A stretch of DNA of 64,000 bases, taken from contig JAIVFH010000039.1 of NCBI GenBank assembly GCA_025765595.1, forward strand, positions 124,001-188,000. Direction: 5' to 3'. Below, piece by piece: positions 31,152-43,174 of the stretch (position 1 is its first letter; every line of letters starts with the position of its first letter). A program made the translations under genes and the position numbers. Source of the DNA: Obelidium mucronatum (taxonomy: Eukaryota > Chytridiomycota > Chytridiomycetes > Chytridiales > Chytriomycetaceae). The notes below the pieces were generated by a model, which made no database searches, was not told the DNA's origin, and saw nothing but the letters and a program-made list of their open reading frames with translations.

Positions 31152-34100
31152 TTAATCGAAAATGGAATCCAAATTCTCTAGAATTATAGCCAAGGCTGCT
31201 GAGATTGCCGTATGGCAAGATTGCTCCAGGAAAATCTTCGATTCAATATCATCCTTCCGAACCCAAGAGAAGCCAAATCCATCCAAATCCTCCCTTAAAT
31301 CCTCGGAAATAATAATTGCCCGTTCATATGATTCAGCAGCATCTCTCGTGGATGCTATCTCATTCTCAATTGCCTTGTACCCTTCCCGCATTTTGTCGGT
31401 GAGTCTCTTGACTCCCATGTGATTAACCCAATGTCTTACTTTCCCCCACAAAAAGCGAGCCCGCTCTTGCAACTTTTCTTTTTCCTTTAGTTTCCGTTTT
31501 TCTAGTTTCTCTTGCAGCTCCAGTTTTTCTCTCAGTTTCTCTTTCTTCCTCGCCCGTTCGTTCTCTTTAAACTTTTTCCTTGCCATTGCATTGGATGCAT
31601 TTCGTTCCTTGTCAACTTTCCCAAGGAACCATTGATCGAATTCGGCCTCCATGTCGCTGCTGTCTGAGTTTTCTGTGCCTGTCTCGAATGTTTTGTGTGG
31701 GAAAAAGGGACTGTTTGCGGGGACTTCAATGATTGAAGGGGGTTGTGCGATTTTGAGTTCCATGGTAGAGTTACGAAAACCTGGGATATTTTGAGAAGTT
31801 ATTATGGACAGTGGAGAAAGTGGTGGAGCATTTGAAGATGTTACTGCTGCTCCTGCTGCTGGTTGTGTGGATTGGTCTAAATTAAGGTCATGGAAAGATG
31901 ATGATGGTCGAAGGGATGGGCTTTGTGAGTCTGGGAGTTCTTGCCAAAGACCCTTTACTTTTGGGTTGTTTCTGCTTTCGCGTTGAGAATTCCTGATGCT
32001 GTTGAAGCTGGGGGAACTAGGAACACTCCGTGATTCGCTGTGGATGTTTTTCAGACTCGCAGAACTTCCCAGATTATTAGGGGTAATTCTTGGTGATTGT
32101 TTCCCGCTGTCACTCATGCCGCCATCGCGTGGAACAGATATTGTAATTCTTGTTGAGGCTGGTTTCAAAGAATCCGTTTCTTGCTTTTCTTGCTTTGACA
32201 ACAACCGCAGTTCTTTTGATGAGATTGGTCAGAGTATCGCATTCTAGACAAAAGGGAAATACCTTGTTGATAGGTCAGGTTTTGACGAGATGGTGTACGA
32301 AACATCAAATTGGCGAAGAAATGGGCCATGGAGGAATACAACGGAGCAGGAATGTCAGTCAGCACAGTTGCCATCCTAAATAAAATCAATGACTCTAATT
32401 CCGTAAACAATAGGTGACGGAAACAAACAAGTACCTAACGAGATGTTTGAAGTTGATTTTCAATTCTAAAGCATAGTTTTGAGGAATTGAATTCATGATA
32501 TCTTTTAACTTTTCGGCAATTTTCTTGTCAGTATCCCAGTCCTGTTCTAATAAAAAATCGCCAGTTTAAAAAATACTGGTGAAGACACTTTTTTTTTCAA
32601 AGGTTACCCATGACTTCGACTATCATCTGGGCTAAGTCTGCATTCACTAAAGGCTCGGCTATCGACTTATGGTACAAAAAGTAATTATAAATCATTGCCT
32701 TCAACGTGTTCCAGCTGACAGTCTCGATCACAATAGTTCCAAAAACATTTAGGTCCCGATTGTGCTGATTAATGAAATTGATGTGCATATCAATTGCTCG
32801 TTTCTCCATAAAGGTGTAGTCTTGCATAAACTGAATTTCAAGTTGCCTTGCAGTTAGCGTTGGTTCCATATCAATGAGTTCATCGGTTTTTTGTGAAACA
32901 GTTTCCTTTATATTTTGAATGAATGCAATATGGCGATGGCCTTTTTCTTTGACGGATTCAGGAACTTTGATTAAAGGGTGTAGTCGTCCAACTAGCTTCA
33001 GAGAAGTTGCGGCCGAAATTTCGTTTGAAGGAGATGGAATAGAATCCGCAACGTTAGTTTCGCAGGTGACCACATCAATTACAGACGAGGAGTCACTAGG
33101 TCTTGGAGTCTTCGAAGAAGAGCCTTCATTGCTTGTTCCTTCCACAGAAGAAACAAATGAATCAATGAACTTGACAAATTGCATTATCGCGCTTTCTTCT
33201 TTCTTTGAATATATCTTCTGCTGCGCATCATCTTTGCCAGGATCGGCTTCAGATATTCCGTTTTGGGATTCCAAGACGTTGAGAGGAGGACTGGAAGCGA
33301 CAACAACAACGGCTCCGGTCGAAGAATTGTTCTTCGAGAACTCATCATTTTGTTCGGAATTTGAGTCAACTACTTGCTGTGGCTCTATACTGCCAGGCTT
33401 GCGTTTCGTCTTTTTGCCTTTCAAGAGCAATTGTCGGCTTGGTTGCGCCAATAGCTCAGATGATTCCTCCAACGGCTTTGGATGATCTTGGCCACCACTG
33501 GTTGAAAGCGTTTCTTTTGGTCGAGTATCCTTTCCACCAGTTCTTAATCCATGTCGAATTCTCTCGTTCAGTTCCTTCATTTTAATTGCATTCAGCTTCA
33601 TCATTTCCGTTTTTTCAGTGGAAAGTCCTCCTGGCCTCCAAAGTTTTATTGACTTTTCGCGTTTTGCTGAGATAGAGGATGGTGTTGCTGTACCGATGTC
33701 TCGTCCTGCCACATTTGCCTTTACATTTCCATGAACCTCCAGTGCCTCCAAATTATTAGAAGAGGGAATTAAAAAGTCAGAATTGCTGTTGTATGAATTT
33801 GTTTGCGAAGCTGGTGATTCGGATTCAATTGCGACAGTCGGCATTGCCCCGCCGTCATAACTCTTTGTTTGGGAAATTGAAATGCCAGATATAACAGAAG
33901 TATCAACCATCGAAGTTGTTTGACTGTTGGAAAGACTTCCACCACCATACACACCAAACTCTGAATCAATTGTGTCACGTCCAAGAGTTTTAGATTTTCC
34001 AAAACGGGGCGATCGTGGGGACCTCGGCGAACGCGTTCCAGGATTCAATTCAATAGTTTGGAGAGAATTTCCCAACGATGACGATGGAGATTGGGTCAGA

Positions 34101-34525
34101 TTGTTGTTACTGTTTTGTAATGATGATGGCGCTGTATTCTTTTTGTGTTTCACAGTCAGGCTGGGGAACAAATGAGATTTGGAACCAGAGGGTGTGTTAT
34201 TAGCAGACTCATTGGTAAAAGTTTTTGACAGTGGGACTGCTGTGACGACCATTGCGCCAGTTTTCTCAGTTGAATTCTTTGCCCTTGTGCGATCGGGTTT
34301 CTGTGCCGAATTGAAAAGATTTGGAACAGATGAATTGGATCCAAAATCAAGAGCAAGCTTTGCGTGGTCTTTTGAGGAAGATTCGCCAGACTTTGTTGTT
34401 GCAATCGTATTGTTCAAGAAAGGGGTGATATGCCCGTATGTTGGCATACTCATGATGTGGCTCACGGCACTCCGAGTGTCTGGAGTGCGTGGCTTGATGG
34501 ACGGAAGCAACGGATGGTCGTCCAT
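31152..34525 (-). CDS. Large Ser/Thr-rich protein with a divergent RhoGAP-like region
   Basis: Exons 32608-34525, 32435-32546, 32263-32375 and 31152-32212 give 1067 codons. The first 500 residues are low-complexity and rich in Ser, Thr, Pro and Lys. Residues about 560-740 are folded and resemble the second half of a RhoGAP domain by eye: WNTLKAMIYNYFLYHKSIAEPLV (in place of the LK.FLRELPEPL helix), EKLKDIMNSIPQNYALELKINFKHLVRM and MAHFFANLMFRTP (in place of the NLA.VFGP.L helix). I cannot find the GxxR arginine-finger loop, so GAP activity is doubtful. A charged coiled coil (KKFKENERARKKEKLREKL) lies near residues 910-980. Other alpha-helical folds remain possible. Confidence 0.7.
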
Positions 34526-34559
34526 TTGATGATGTTCCAGAAGATGGATTGAAAATTAT

Positions 34560-35015
34560 TTATTGACCGGGTTTTGACAGCTGGTATACATACAGGCCGC
34601 TGCTCTGGTCGACGCATGGCGACGCGGCCAGCAGCGCGCGGCCAGGCACCGCGGCGCCGGAAGCGGGCGCCGGAAGCGGCGGCGGCGCAGTCAGCGGCGG
34701 CGTTGCGTCGGCGGCGAACGACACAAGCGGCGCCACGTGCGGCGGCGCCGGCGCGTGCGAGAGTCGGCGCAGCCACGCCGCAAGCTGGCGAACGGCGGCG
34801 CGCGTCGCCGCTGCGTCGGCGGCGCCAAGCCCCGCAAGCCGCGCAAGCCGCCCAACGTCGGCGTCGTCGGCATCGGCCGGCGCGTGCGGGGCGGCCGCGG
34901 CTTGGGCCGGTGGCTTGTGCTGCGCCAGGCATTGCGCAAGCACTGGATGCAGTCGCCGCGCGGCAGGCTTTTGTCGGTGCAGGGACTGCTGGAGGACTCG
35001 GTTGCCAATAAACAT
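34560..35015 (-). CDS. Small GC-rich mitochondrial protein, GatC-like
   Basis: A single exon of 151 codons. The N-terminus (MFIGNRVLQQSLHRQKPAARRLH) is basic and amphipathic, typical of mitochondrial import. The rest loosely follows the GatC pattern: a first helix with DVGRLARLAGL, a second helix (AAVRQLAAWLRRLS), a short linker, and an ending LLAASPCVDQSSGLYVYQL like the GatC LLANAP...GFFVVP end. GatC stabilises the GatCAB amidotransferase that makes Gln-tRNA(Gln) in mitochondria. The assignment rests on a weak pattern in an Ala-rich protein; a hypothetical protein is the safe alternative. Its ATG is only 23 bp from the divergent coiled-coil gene. Confidence 0.5.
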   Translation of the reverse strand: MFIGNRVLQQSLHRQKPAARRLHPVLAQCLAQHKPPAQAAAAPHAPADADDADVGRLARLAGLGAADAAATRAAVRQLAAWLRRLSHAPAPPHVAPLVSFAADATPPLTAPPPLPAPASGAAVPGRALLAASPCVDQSSGLYVYQLSKPGQ

Positions 35016-35038
35016 TGTTTTTTTTGGAGATCTGCACA
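35016..35038. promoter_or_regulatory. 23-bp gap between divergent start codons
   Basis: The ATG at 35015 (minus) and the ATG at 35039 (plus) are separated by 23 bp containing a T run. The two 5' leaders must overlap, with each promoter inside the other gene's coding sequence unless one start is misassigned. Confidence 0.7.
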
Positions 35039-37688
35039 ATGTCGAGCACTGACAGCAACAACAACCCAAACTCGACACAGGCCCGGGAAGATCGAATCAA
35101 AGAACTGGAGGCCATTCTTGGTGCTCGATCGACGGCGACCCCTTCCGGAGAAAAGCACGCGTCGTTCGTGCAGCAGGCTTCATCAACATCCATCACGTCT
35201 AAACAAGGCCCAAATTCCCTCTCACGGCAGGTTTCTCAAATTGGGCGGGATCTTATAAGTTTAAGTGGAGATGGTAGTCAAGATGATGTCTCAAAGAATC
35301 AATCAGCTCCTTCAACATCTGGTGGTAACAAATCCGTTAAACAGCCCACCACCCAACAGCAGCAACAGAAACCAGATGCTAGATTGCAAAAATCCAACTC
35401 AGGAACGAGTTGGGTTCCTTTAGTATCACGTGATTTCAAAGGAAAACCAAAGGTAACCCAGTACAAAATCATACAACAAACTTCCATTAACGAACCAAAA
35501 GAACGCAATTCCAGCCACTGATAAGGCACTACTCGCGATTCTAGAAGAAGAGCGCTCCAAATACAATGCCTTGGAGCAAACTTACCATGCATTGCTCACA
35601 GAAGTGAAAGCCCTACAGACTGCCCATATTCACGAAATCAAAGCAGCAGACAAGCGGGCCGACTCATCTGTCAAAAATGCTCAAAAGCAGCTCTTGGAAA
35701 AATCAGAGCAACAGCAAGCCACTTTACAAGAACTCAAACGTTTACAAACGCGTTTTGACAATATGGCCAAATCGCGTGAGGCAGAAACAGAGAGATTCGA
35801 ATTTCAGAACTTGAGACTCAATGCTCTTGTCAAAGAGTCGGATCAAAAGTGTGATGTCTTGGAGCGGTTGGTCGAGGAACTGAAGGGTGCCAAGAGAGAA
35901 TTGAGTGATAAAATCAGCAAAAGAGAAGCCGAAATGAAAAAACTGATTGGATTGTACAAGGAGAGGGAAAATGAGTGTGCAAATGAGAAGGACGCCCGGA
36001 TGAAACTCGAACTACACATCCTCAAAGTGGATCAAACAGTTGAACAAAGGGACTCGGAGATCAGAATTCTGAAAGAACAACTAAGGGCAAAATCTACTAT
36101 CGCCGATGAAGCCAACAAGCTTAAAGAAGCTCTTTCTGACTCTTGCCGAGAAGTAGAACAACTCTCTCAACGGGAGAAAATGTACCTCCAAGAAATTGAA
36201 ACCGCAGCTATTCGGGAAAAACAACTATTTTCAAAATTAGATGATCTGAATGGATCCTACCAAAAGTCTGTCGCCGACTTTGACAGAGTAAATTCCACAT
36301 GCTCATCGAAAGCAAAAGAAATCGACCTTCTCAAACAAACAGAATTCAAACTTAAAACGGAGCTCAATAATACATACCAATCCAACCGAGCTCAATCAGA
36401 AGAAATATCTGAGCTAGAGAAACACCTACGCCAAGTACACAATGAAACCTCTTCTTTGAATCAAGATTTGGCGGACCTTCGCTCTTTCACAAACGAGCTT
36501 AACAATCAACTCAAGCAAAAAGGAGAAGAAGTGGCTTCTTTGAGAGAGTTGGAGCTCCAACTACGCCGAGATAACCAAACTCTGAAAACGGAACTATTTG
36601 CTGCCCAGGATGATTATTCCTCTCTACAATCTCAGCTTCTGGAAGTGGCAAAACGATTGGAGTCAGAAGTACAATCCAAATCCGATATTAAAACCGAAAG
36701 CAAGGAGAAGATCACAGTGGTGACTGAGAAAATCTATGAAATACAAAGGGCTTTATCCACTGCCCAGTCTCAGCTCGAAGGTGCGCAACATACTGAAAAG
36801 TTACTGCGTGGTGCGCTTCAGCAAAAAGATGCAGCTTTGAACGACCAGCACCATCAGATTCAGGAAATGGACAAACAAATCAATGATCTGAGAGAGACCA
36901 TCAACAAAAATGAAGTCATCATCGAGACACTGAAGGCAAAAAAGAAGGAAGATATGATCATTGTCCAAGAAAAATTTTTGGCTGCTCGGCAAGTAATGGA
37001 GCAAGATGTCAATGCTCTCAAAACTCAACTGGGAGCAAAGACCGTCCAAGCAGCAACGCTGGCTGAAGAGTCCACAAGAATGAATTTTGAGATCTCTGAA
37101 CTCACAGCAGAAAAGTTTAAACTTGAAATGCGGCTAGCAGAGATGGCAGCCAATGACTCAAACCTATCTCGCAATATTGCAGCCTTACAGCAACAGCTGC
37201 GGATCAGAGATCAGGAATTGAATGTTACAACGATCAAACAGCAGTCCCTGCTTGAACAAGTGCGATTACTTGAAGAGGAACTTCAGTCCCACCGAAACCT
37301 TAACTTGAGAAAAGAGGGTGAACTGCAAAGAATTCAAAACAACGTTTCGGAGATGAACCGAAAATTGCGCGAGCAAGTAGGAGTATTTTTAGAAAGATCT
37401 GATATAGATTCAAATGGAAGTGGACCACCAACTCCTTACATTCCACGAAAAACGGTTTCCAGGCAAAATACATTCTCGTCGAACAAAAGCTCACCAACAC
37501 GGGATTTGATGATTAGCACACAAATGCCATCTCAAAAGTCGATTGTGGGAATGGATGACTTGGATGCTGACCTCCAACAGTTCTTACAATTTCGTGGGGA
37601 GTCTGCAGGGACGAGTGGCTTTTTGCCGCGGCCTGCAGACAGTATTCTATCACCTGAGTCACTTGAAACTCACGCGAAACGAGCATAG
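35039..37688 (+). CDS. Long coiled-coil protein
   Basis: Exons 35039-35452 and 35502-37688, joined by a 49-bp intron (GTAACC...AAAAG, phase 0), give 866 codons. The first 160 residues are Ser/Gln-rich with one short helix (REDRIKELEAILGAR). From about residue 155 to 745 it is an almost continuous heptad-rich coiled coil (for example ERLVEELKGAKRELSDKI, ELEKHLRQVHNETSSLNQDL). A Ser/Pro-rich tail follows with a short acidic motif (GMDDLDADLQQFLQF). No motor or kinase domain is present. Such proteins commonly act as centrosome, spindle-pole or tethering scaffolds; nothing in the sequence decides between these roles. Confidence 0.8.
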
Positions 37689-37736
37689 AACCATTATTTA
37701 TTTGATTTTCCTTCAGTCTTTGTTTGTCGTGCCTCT

Positions 37737-37742
37737 AATAAA
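37737..37742 (+). terminator. Putative poly(A) signal of the coiled-coil gene
   Basis: AATAAA lies 48 bp after the stop. A matching minus-strand AATAAA (TTTATT at 37807-37812) serves the convergent APSES-GATA gene about 62 bp beyond its stop. Confidence 0.45.
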
Positions 37743-37873
37743 GTATTTCTGTCTCCTAAGTTAAGCCCTATTCTTGAACATTAAGAATAAACTTTACCAA
37801 AGTCGCTTTATTTGTTCAACGATGCGGAATAGAAAACAGTGCAAATAATGGAACTAATACTTTTAACATAAAT

Positions 37874-40737
37874 TCAAGCTGAAGTTTTCGCCAAAACTGT
37901 GCCAACAAAACTGTTCACGGTTTCTTGACTCCATTCGTAACTGTCGCCGTCTTCCTCCAGGCTTACTGCTGCTCCTCCCTCTCCACTCTCATCATCATCG
38001 GAATTATCGTCATTGTTTTCCTTGTCATCGACAACAGGTTTCAGTATACCTTGCTTTACCCGACGACACCAAATAATTGTCCTTCGAAAAGCGCGATCAA
38101 CTTTGGCATCTTCCCGTTTCACAGCTTCAAGCAACTTGCGCAACTTTTTCCCACTCTTTTCACTCTCATCTAACTTCCACCGCAGTTTCCGCACTTCCGC
38201 AGATTCGCAAGCTCCATTATTACCAATCATTGTTGAGTTCGTCATCTCGTCATCGCTGTCTCCAACCATTTTCCAATCATTCATTTGGGAGCTGCCTTCC
38301 TCCTCCTCGTCACTGAAGTCCTCACCACTCAGATATTGATTTCCCGATCCACCAGTTGATGAGTCTTGCTTCCCAAAACACCATTTTAAGCCACATAAAT
38401 CACAAAGCGAACTATTCCCGCCATTGCGCCGTTTCCATCTAGCTTGAGTCAACGCCCCACAACTTGCACACGGAATCAATCTCTTTTTGATTGAGGATCG
38501 AGAAGCAACAGGTAGCGCAGGTCGATTGCTAGGCTTTTGCCTTCGCGGTGAACTCGCGCCGCTCCCAGCCACAAGACTTCGTTTCAACAACGATACAGGG
38601 GCTGCTTGCAATCCTGAACCAAAGCCCACGGCGCGTCTACCACCACCACCACTGCCATTCACTGAACACGCATCGCCTTCAGCATCAGTGTCTTCAACAC
38701 TCGAAACCTCTGACATGGCATCGTCAAACCCATGAGACCAAGACCGCTTTGGTTGCGTATGCTGTAACCGAATCGATGGGCCCATCTCTTCATCATCTGC
38801 TATACTCTCGTCGTCGTCCCCACCACCACCAGCACCACCACCATCATCATCTCCCCCATCGATATCATCTTCCTCATCACTCCACATTGATGACGGATTC
38901 AAAACCCCATACGGGTCCATTAGTTCCATAGTGTCCTTTTCCCTCAACGCTTCTGGCCCTAGAACAACAGGTATTTCTCGCACAGCCCTCCTGCTGTCAT
39001 CTCTTTCAGCATTGGCTCCACTCAATCCTCGTCCAAGTCCTCCTCCACCAGAGTTGGCACTTCCTCGACCCCGACCCCGCCCCCAACCACCTCGACCACG
39101 TCCTCGCCCCCTCCCAGATGGAGCCACATTGTTGGAGCTGGAGGTACTGCTGGTGGCGGGGGCGGTGGAGCTGGTGGTGGTAGTAGAGGTGGTGGTAGCA
39201 ACTGCTGAAGATGATGACCCGCTGGGTCTTGACGAAGAACGACCTTCTCGTTCGGGACTGCCCCCTTCTGCGCCATTACCACCACTGCCACCACCACCAC
39301 CACGTGTGGCTAACGAACTAGAACTGTCATTCCGTCGCGAAGAAGGTGGTGGAGCTGGACTCCCACTATTTGCCCTCCCGGCATTGTTTTTGGAACCCTT
39401 GGGCCGGCCGGGTCCACGTTTCACAACCGGGGTTGTTGCTGGTGTAGCGCTACTGCTGCTGGGACCAGCTGCTGATAACAATTGCTGTGATGGAGGTTGA
39501 GGAGAGGGACTTGTTGAAGAATTGCTATTGCTTGGATGAGCACTTGCGGAGCCATTCGCATTGTTGTTAATAGCATCTTGGGGTGGCGGGGATACTGCGA
39601 GAAGCGCGGAAGCCGGTTTTGGACTTGCAGACATTGGACCGGGTTTTCGCGCCCGTCGTTGGTCAGGCGGGGGAGGCGAGCTTTCATTGGTGTCGCTTGT
39701 TGATTGGGTTTGGCTCGAAGAAGGTGGTGGCGTCGAATTGGAAACGCGTTGTTTCCGAATCCTAAAACAAAAACAACAAAAGTGGGCGTCAATATCCGTA
39801 TTCGTTCTCTCGATTCCTTGACTATACCTGGAAGAAGTACCCTCCTCATCTTCCTCGTCCTCGACATCTCCTTCATCTCCTTCTCCCTCGATATCATCCG
39901 TGTCACTCGAGCCTTCACTGTCAAAAAGACTGGAGCCTCCTGGAGCATTTGATGAACCTGCCAGGCGCGTACTTGCTGGACGCGGATCGACTTTTGCACG
40001 AGGAATTCGATACGGCTTCACAAACTTTCCAATGCTCTTGAAAATTTCGCTTTGTGCACCCGAATTGAGGGAATATGAAAAGAGAGGGGTGAGCAAGTCA
40101 TTGACGCCATGTTTCCTCGCTAAACGGATTGCGGTTTCGAGTGGAACCCATGTACCCTAAATTTAAATGGAAAGAGAGGTGTTTGTGTGAGATACTTGCG
40201 AATTTGGTTTTCATGTGTTTGTTGTGTTTTGCTGTTTAGGTGAGTTCATGGGTAAAACACGCGATGTCCGCCTATCATTGGTCAATGCTCATGATAAACG
40301 AACGGAGCTGCAGACACTCAAACATCTGGCGATCGACTTGGTGTTGACGCGGCAGGTTCTGGGAGGGATCGGGGAGAAACTGAAGGCGCGTCTGGTGTTT
40401 TTTTTTACCTGGAACATGTGGAAGCCGCCCTGAACCTGGTTTTAAAAAAAACGAATCGCGAACAGCGCATGTAAATACAACGATCAACGCGACCAGCGGG
40501 TTATTAATAAGTCAGGGGGTGAACGCTTGCCTTTTCGTGGACGCCGCCCGAGATGTCGCGTTCGAGTATCTTTGTCCGTTGCGTCTTTGGAAACCCGGCG
40601 GCGCGAAGCACCTGCGTGGCATTGATGTAGTCATCGTGTGCGCGCCGCATCACCGGCTGTCCGGTGGTGTCGGCCTGCTGCAGCACGTGTACGCCGCTGT
40701 ACGTGGCCGGCGTTATAAGGTCGACTTGCTCTGCCAT
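37874..40737 (-). CDS. APSES/KilA-N DNA-binding protein with a GATA-type zinc finger
   Basis: Exons 40531-40737, 40409-40435 (27 nt), 39828-40156 and 37874-39761 give 816 codons. Residues about 13-110 form an APSES (Swi4/Mbp1-type) domain: YSGVHVLQQ, VMRRAHDDYINATQVLRAAG, KTQRTKILERDI, HEK/VQGGFHMFQ/GTWVPLETAIRLARKHG, then LLTPLF. The three slashed parts come from three exons, and the assembled sequence matches the family consensus. After a long Ser/Pro/Gly-rich and acidic region with an RGRGRG-rich stretch, a GATA-like finger CASCG...LCDLCG (CX2C-X18-CX2C) lies at about 615-650, followed by a short coiled-coil end. Intron 1 is GC-AG (AAG/GCAAGC). APSES proteins control G1/S and morphogenesis genes; adding a GATA finger is unusual. 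Confidence 0.85.
40409..40435 (-). other. 27-nt microexon in the APSES domain
   Basis: It encodes nine residues (VQGGFHMFQ) that fill exactly the gap in the APSES consensus between HEK and GTWVPLE. It is bounded by AACCAG upstream and GTAAAA downstream, and both junctions are phase 0. Confidence 0.85.
40436..40530 (-). other. GC-AG intron
   Basis: The donor reads AAG/GCAAGC, a close match to the known GC-donor consensus, and the acceptor is ACCAG. No GT donor in the vicinity keeps the conserved HEK-VQGG junction in frame. Confidence 0.8.
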
Positions 40738-40834
40738 GAAAATTTTTGATGTTTCGTTCGAGAAACTGCTGCCAACATCCAAAAAAAGAACTTTTACTAA
40801 ATAAAACTTAACGCAAATTAAATGCCGGCAAGCC

Positions 40835-43007
40835 TCACTCGGCTGCCGCTTCTTCGTTTATCACGGCGCTGGCCGATTCGCCACCGCTGCCCGTACTGCC
40901 ACTAGTCACAGTGACAGCATCATCCAGCGGCGCATTCATTCTACCCTTGCGTTTCTTCTTCTTTTCTTCAGGAGCTCCCGAAGCGACCCCCATGCTCACT
41001 GGAGTCCCAGTCAGCGCAGGAGCCATTCCCACAACAACACCCATCCCATTCGAAAACTGCTGCTGCTGCTGTAATTGCTGGAGTTGTGCCTGCTGTTGTT
41101 GTGCCAGTAGCGCAGCCATTTGAGTTTGTTGAACTACAGCCATTTGAGCCAAATACGTCATCATTGCATTTTGTGCCTGCTGTTGCGACTGTTGAGTTTC
41201 ACCCAGCTTTTTGACTTGATTCGATTGATACAGTTGCTGCACTGTGGCGGCATTTGCCGTGCCCACAGGTTTCTTTTGATTTGGTGTCAAGGGAGACTTG
41301 ACGCGACTAGTCGAAGACACACCAACAGTTGGCGACGTTGCTTGTAAAATTGAAGTCGCCGACATTGACGACGCGCGTTTACCAATAGCGGGTGAGGATG
41401 TAGCAACCGGAACCGCGGGTTGTTCTTGAATTGTCCCTGAAGTCGATGACAAAGAGCGGGTTTGAGAACTCCGACGCAAAAGACCAAAGGACGACCGATT
41501 GGGAGATTCAGGTGGTGTTTGTGGAAACTGTTGCTGATGTCCTGATTTCGTGGTATGACTTCTACGTCCGACAGACTTTCCAGTGTTTGAACTGGGGTCC
41601 ACATACTGTTGCTGTTGCTGCCCCTTCAACCAATTGCTCACATTTAACGCACTCAAGCTCCGTGGACCCATTCCTCCAGTTGAACTCCTTTCCATCATAC
41701 TATTTGGGCGAGCCAACATACTGGCAAGCGCCTTATTGTCATCTGAAACATCCGAATCCTCAGACTCGGACGAGTACTCTCTAGTTGACCTTGTGGAATT
41801 TCCAAGTACTCCAACAGCCATTGCAGATTTCATCCCGTTACGCCCGACAGGTGCGCCCATCGCACTCATGCTTCTCACTGGTAAATTTTGCCCAGCTCGG
41901 TTCCCACCTCCGAGTCCTCGATCATCTGTACCAGAAACTGGAGCAGGAACTCTGCTATTCCTGGACGCAGAACGTAAAGAATTCTGTTTGACCAAAGGTT
42001 GAGGTGCATGTGCAGAGGAAATGGATGCAGATGATGATGCGAGATTATCTTTAAAATAAAGAGCTTTAGCTAGTTCAATTTTACGTGCTTGTTCTTGTTC
42101 CTCCTTTTCCCGTCGTACTTGTTCAGCGTTCTGCTCAAATTCTTTTTGCAGGTTGGCCCTTTGTGTCCGATTGAATTTTGAGGATGCTGGAGGAAGAGGC
42201 GATGGTGAGACTTTATGAGGCTCTGAGTTGTATCGACTGCTAACTCCATCAGGTTTGTTTGAAGACGGGGAATAAGGGGCGGGAGAGCTTGTTCTTGTTG
42301 CAATGTTGTACGCTTTCGCAATTGTCGATGAAGATTTGGAACTGTATGGGGTTGTTGATAGTCCGCCACCAGAACCAGATGGGGTGGAGAATGTTCTGGA
42401 TGGTGTTTGATAACTAGAATAAGGGGCCGTCGCCACAAAACCAGAATCCGACGTCGATCCAGCAGGTTTATCGAGAACTTGAATCATATCGAATGCAGCA
42501 AGAATGTCATCTTCCATGGACGAATAGTTTGTTGTTGTTGTTGATGATGAGGTTGGTATCAGTTGTGTCTGTCGAACTAGAAATTTCATTGATGGGCAAG
42601 ATTAGTGTTTTCCCACTGATGATTCACTTGACATTCTCACATTGAGATGCGTTCGGGGTATTTCCAGAAACGGCGGTGGATCGTAATGCAGGGTACTTGT
42701 TGGATGCAGCGCTAGCCGGGTTTGTGGGTGCGGTGCTGTCGGTCGACAGCTTGAAGTCCAACGTATCCAGCATCTCATCCATGAACGACATTGACACTGT
42801 GCCCAGCCCCGAGGAATCATTCAGGGTGCGGTCGGTGCTGGAGCTGCGGGCGGGATCCAGCCGGGACACGTACGGCGCCGCAGCGGGAGCCGCCGGCGTC
42901 GCCGCGCGCGCAGCCGAGTCGCGCGGCGCCGGCGACTGCGCCTGCGGCGGCGGCGGCGGCAGCGAGTGGCGGGCGTCGGGCTTCTTCTTGCGGAACAGAT
43001 TGAACAT
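40835..43007 (-). CDS. Ser/Gln-rich hypothetical protein
   Basis: Exons 42641-43007 and 40835-42576, joined by a 64-bp GTGAGA...CTAG intron, give 702 codons. The N-terminus is basic (MFNLFRKKKPDARHS) and then Ala/Pro-rich in a GC-rich exon. A conserved-looking acidic helix occurs twice (SMSFMDEMLDTLDFKLS near residue 70 and SMEDDILAAFDMIQVLD near 140), possibly a short binding motif. A charged coiled coil (QKEFEQNAEQVRREKEEQEQ) follows near 230-255, then a long Ser-rich region with a poly-Gln run, ending with a basic KKKKRKGRMN patch. I do not recognise the family. If exon 1 is not spliced in, a 584-codon version starts at 42589. Confidence 0.65.
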
Positions 43008-43174
43008 CTGCTTGGCTTGTTTCCGATCTGGATGGAATCAAGAAAGAAAGTCAAACGCAAAAAAGGAGTGTCGAAATTTCATTCCACTTGATTTTTAATC
43101 CCACTGTTTTATTATTACGTTATGGTGACTACTGCCGTTTGACGTGTGTGACGTGCTGCGATGCCGTAGCTAAG

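Noticed and set aside
34574..35258. Several Arg/Ala-rich ORFs opposite the GatC-like gene
   Set aside because: Artefacts of GC-rich sequence; the compositions are extreme and no start context or domain supports them.
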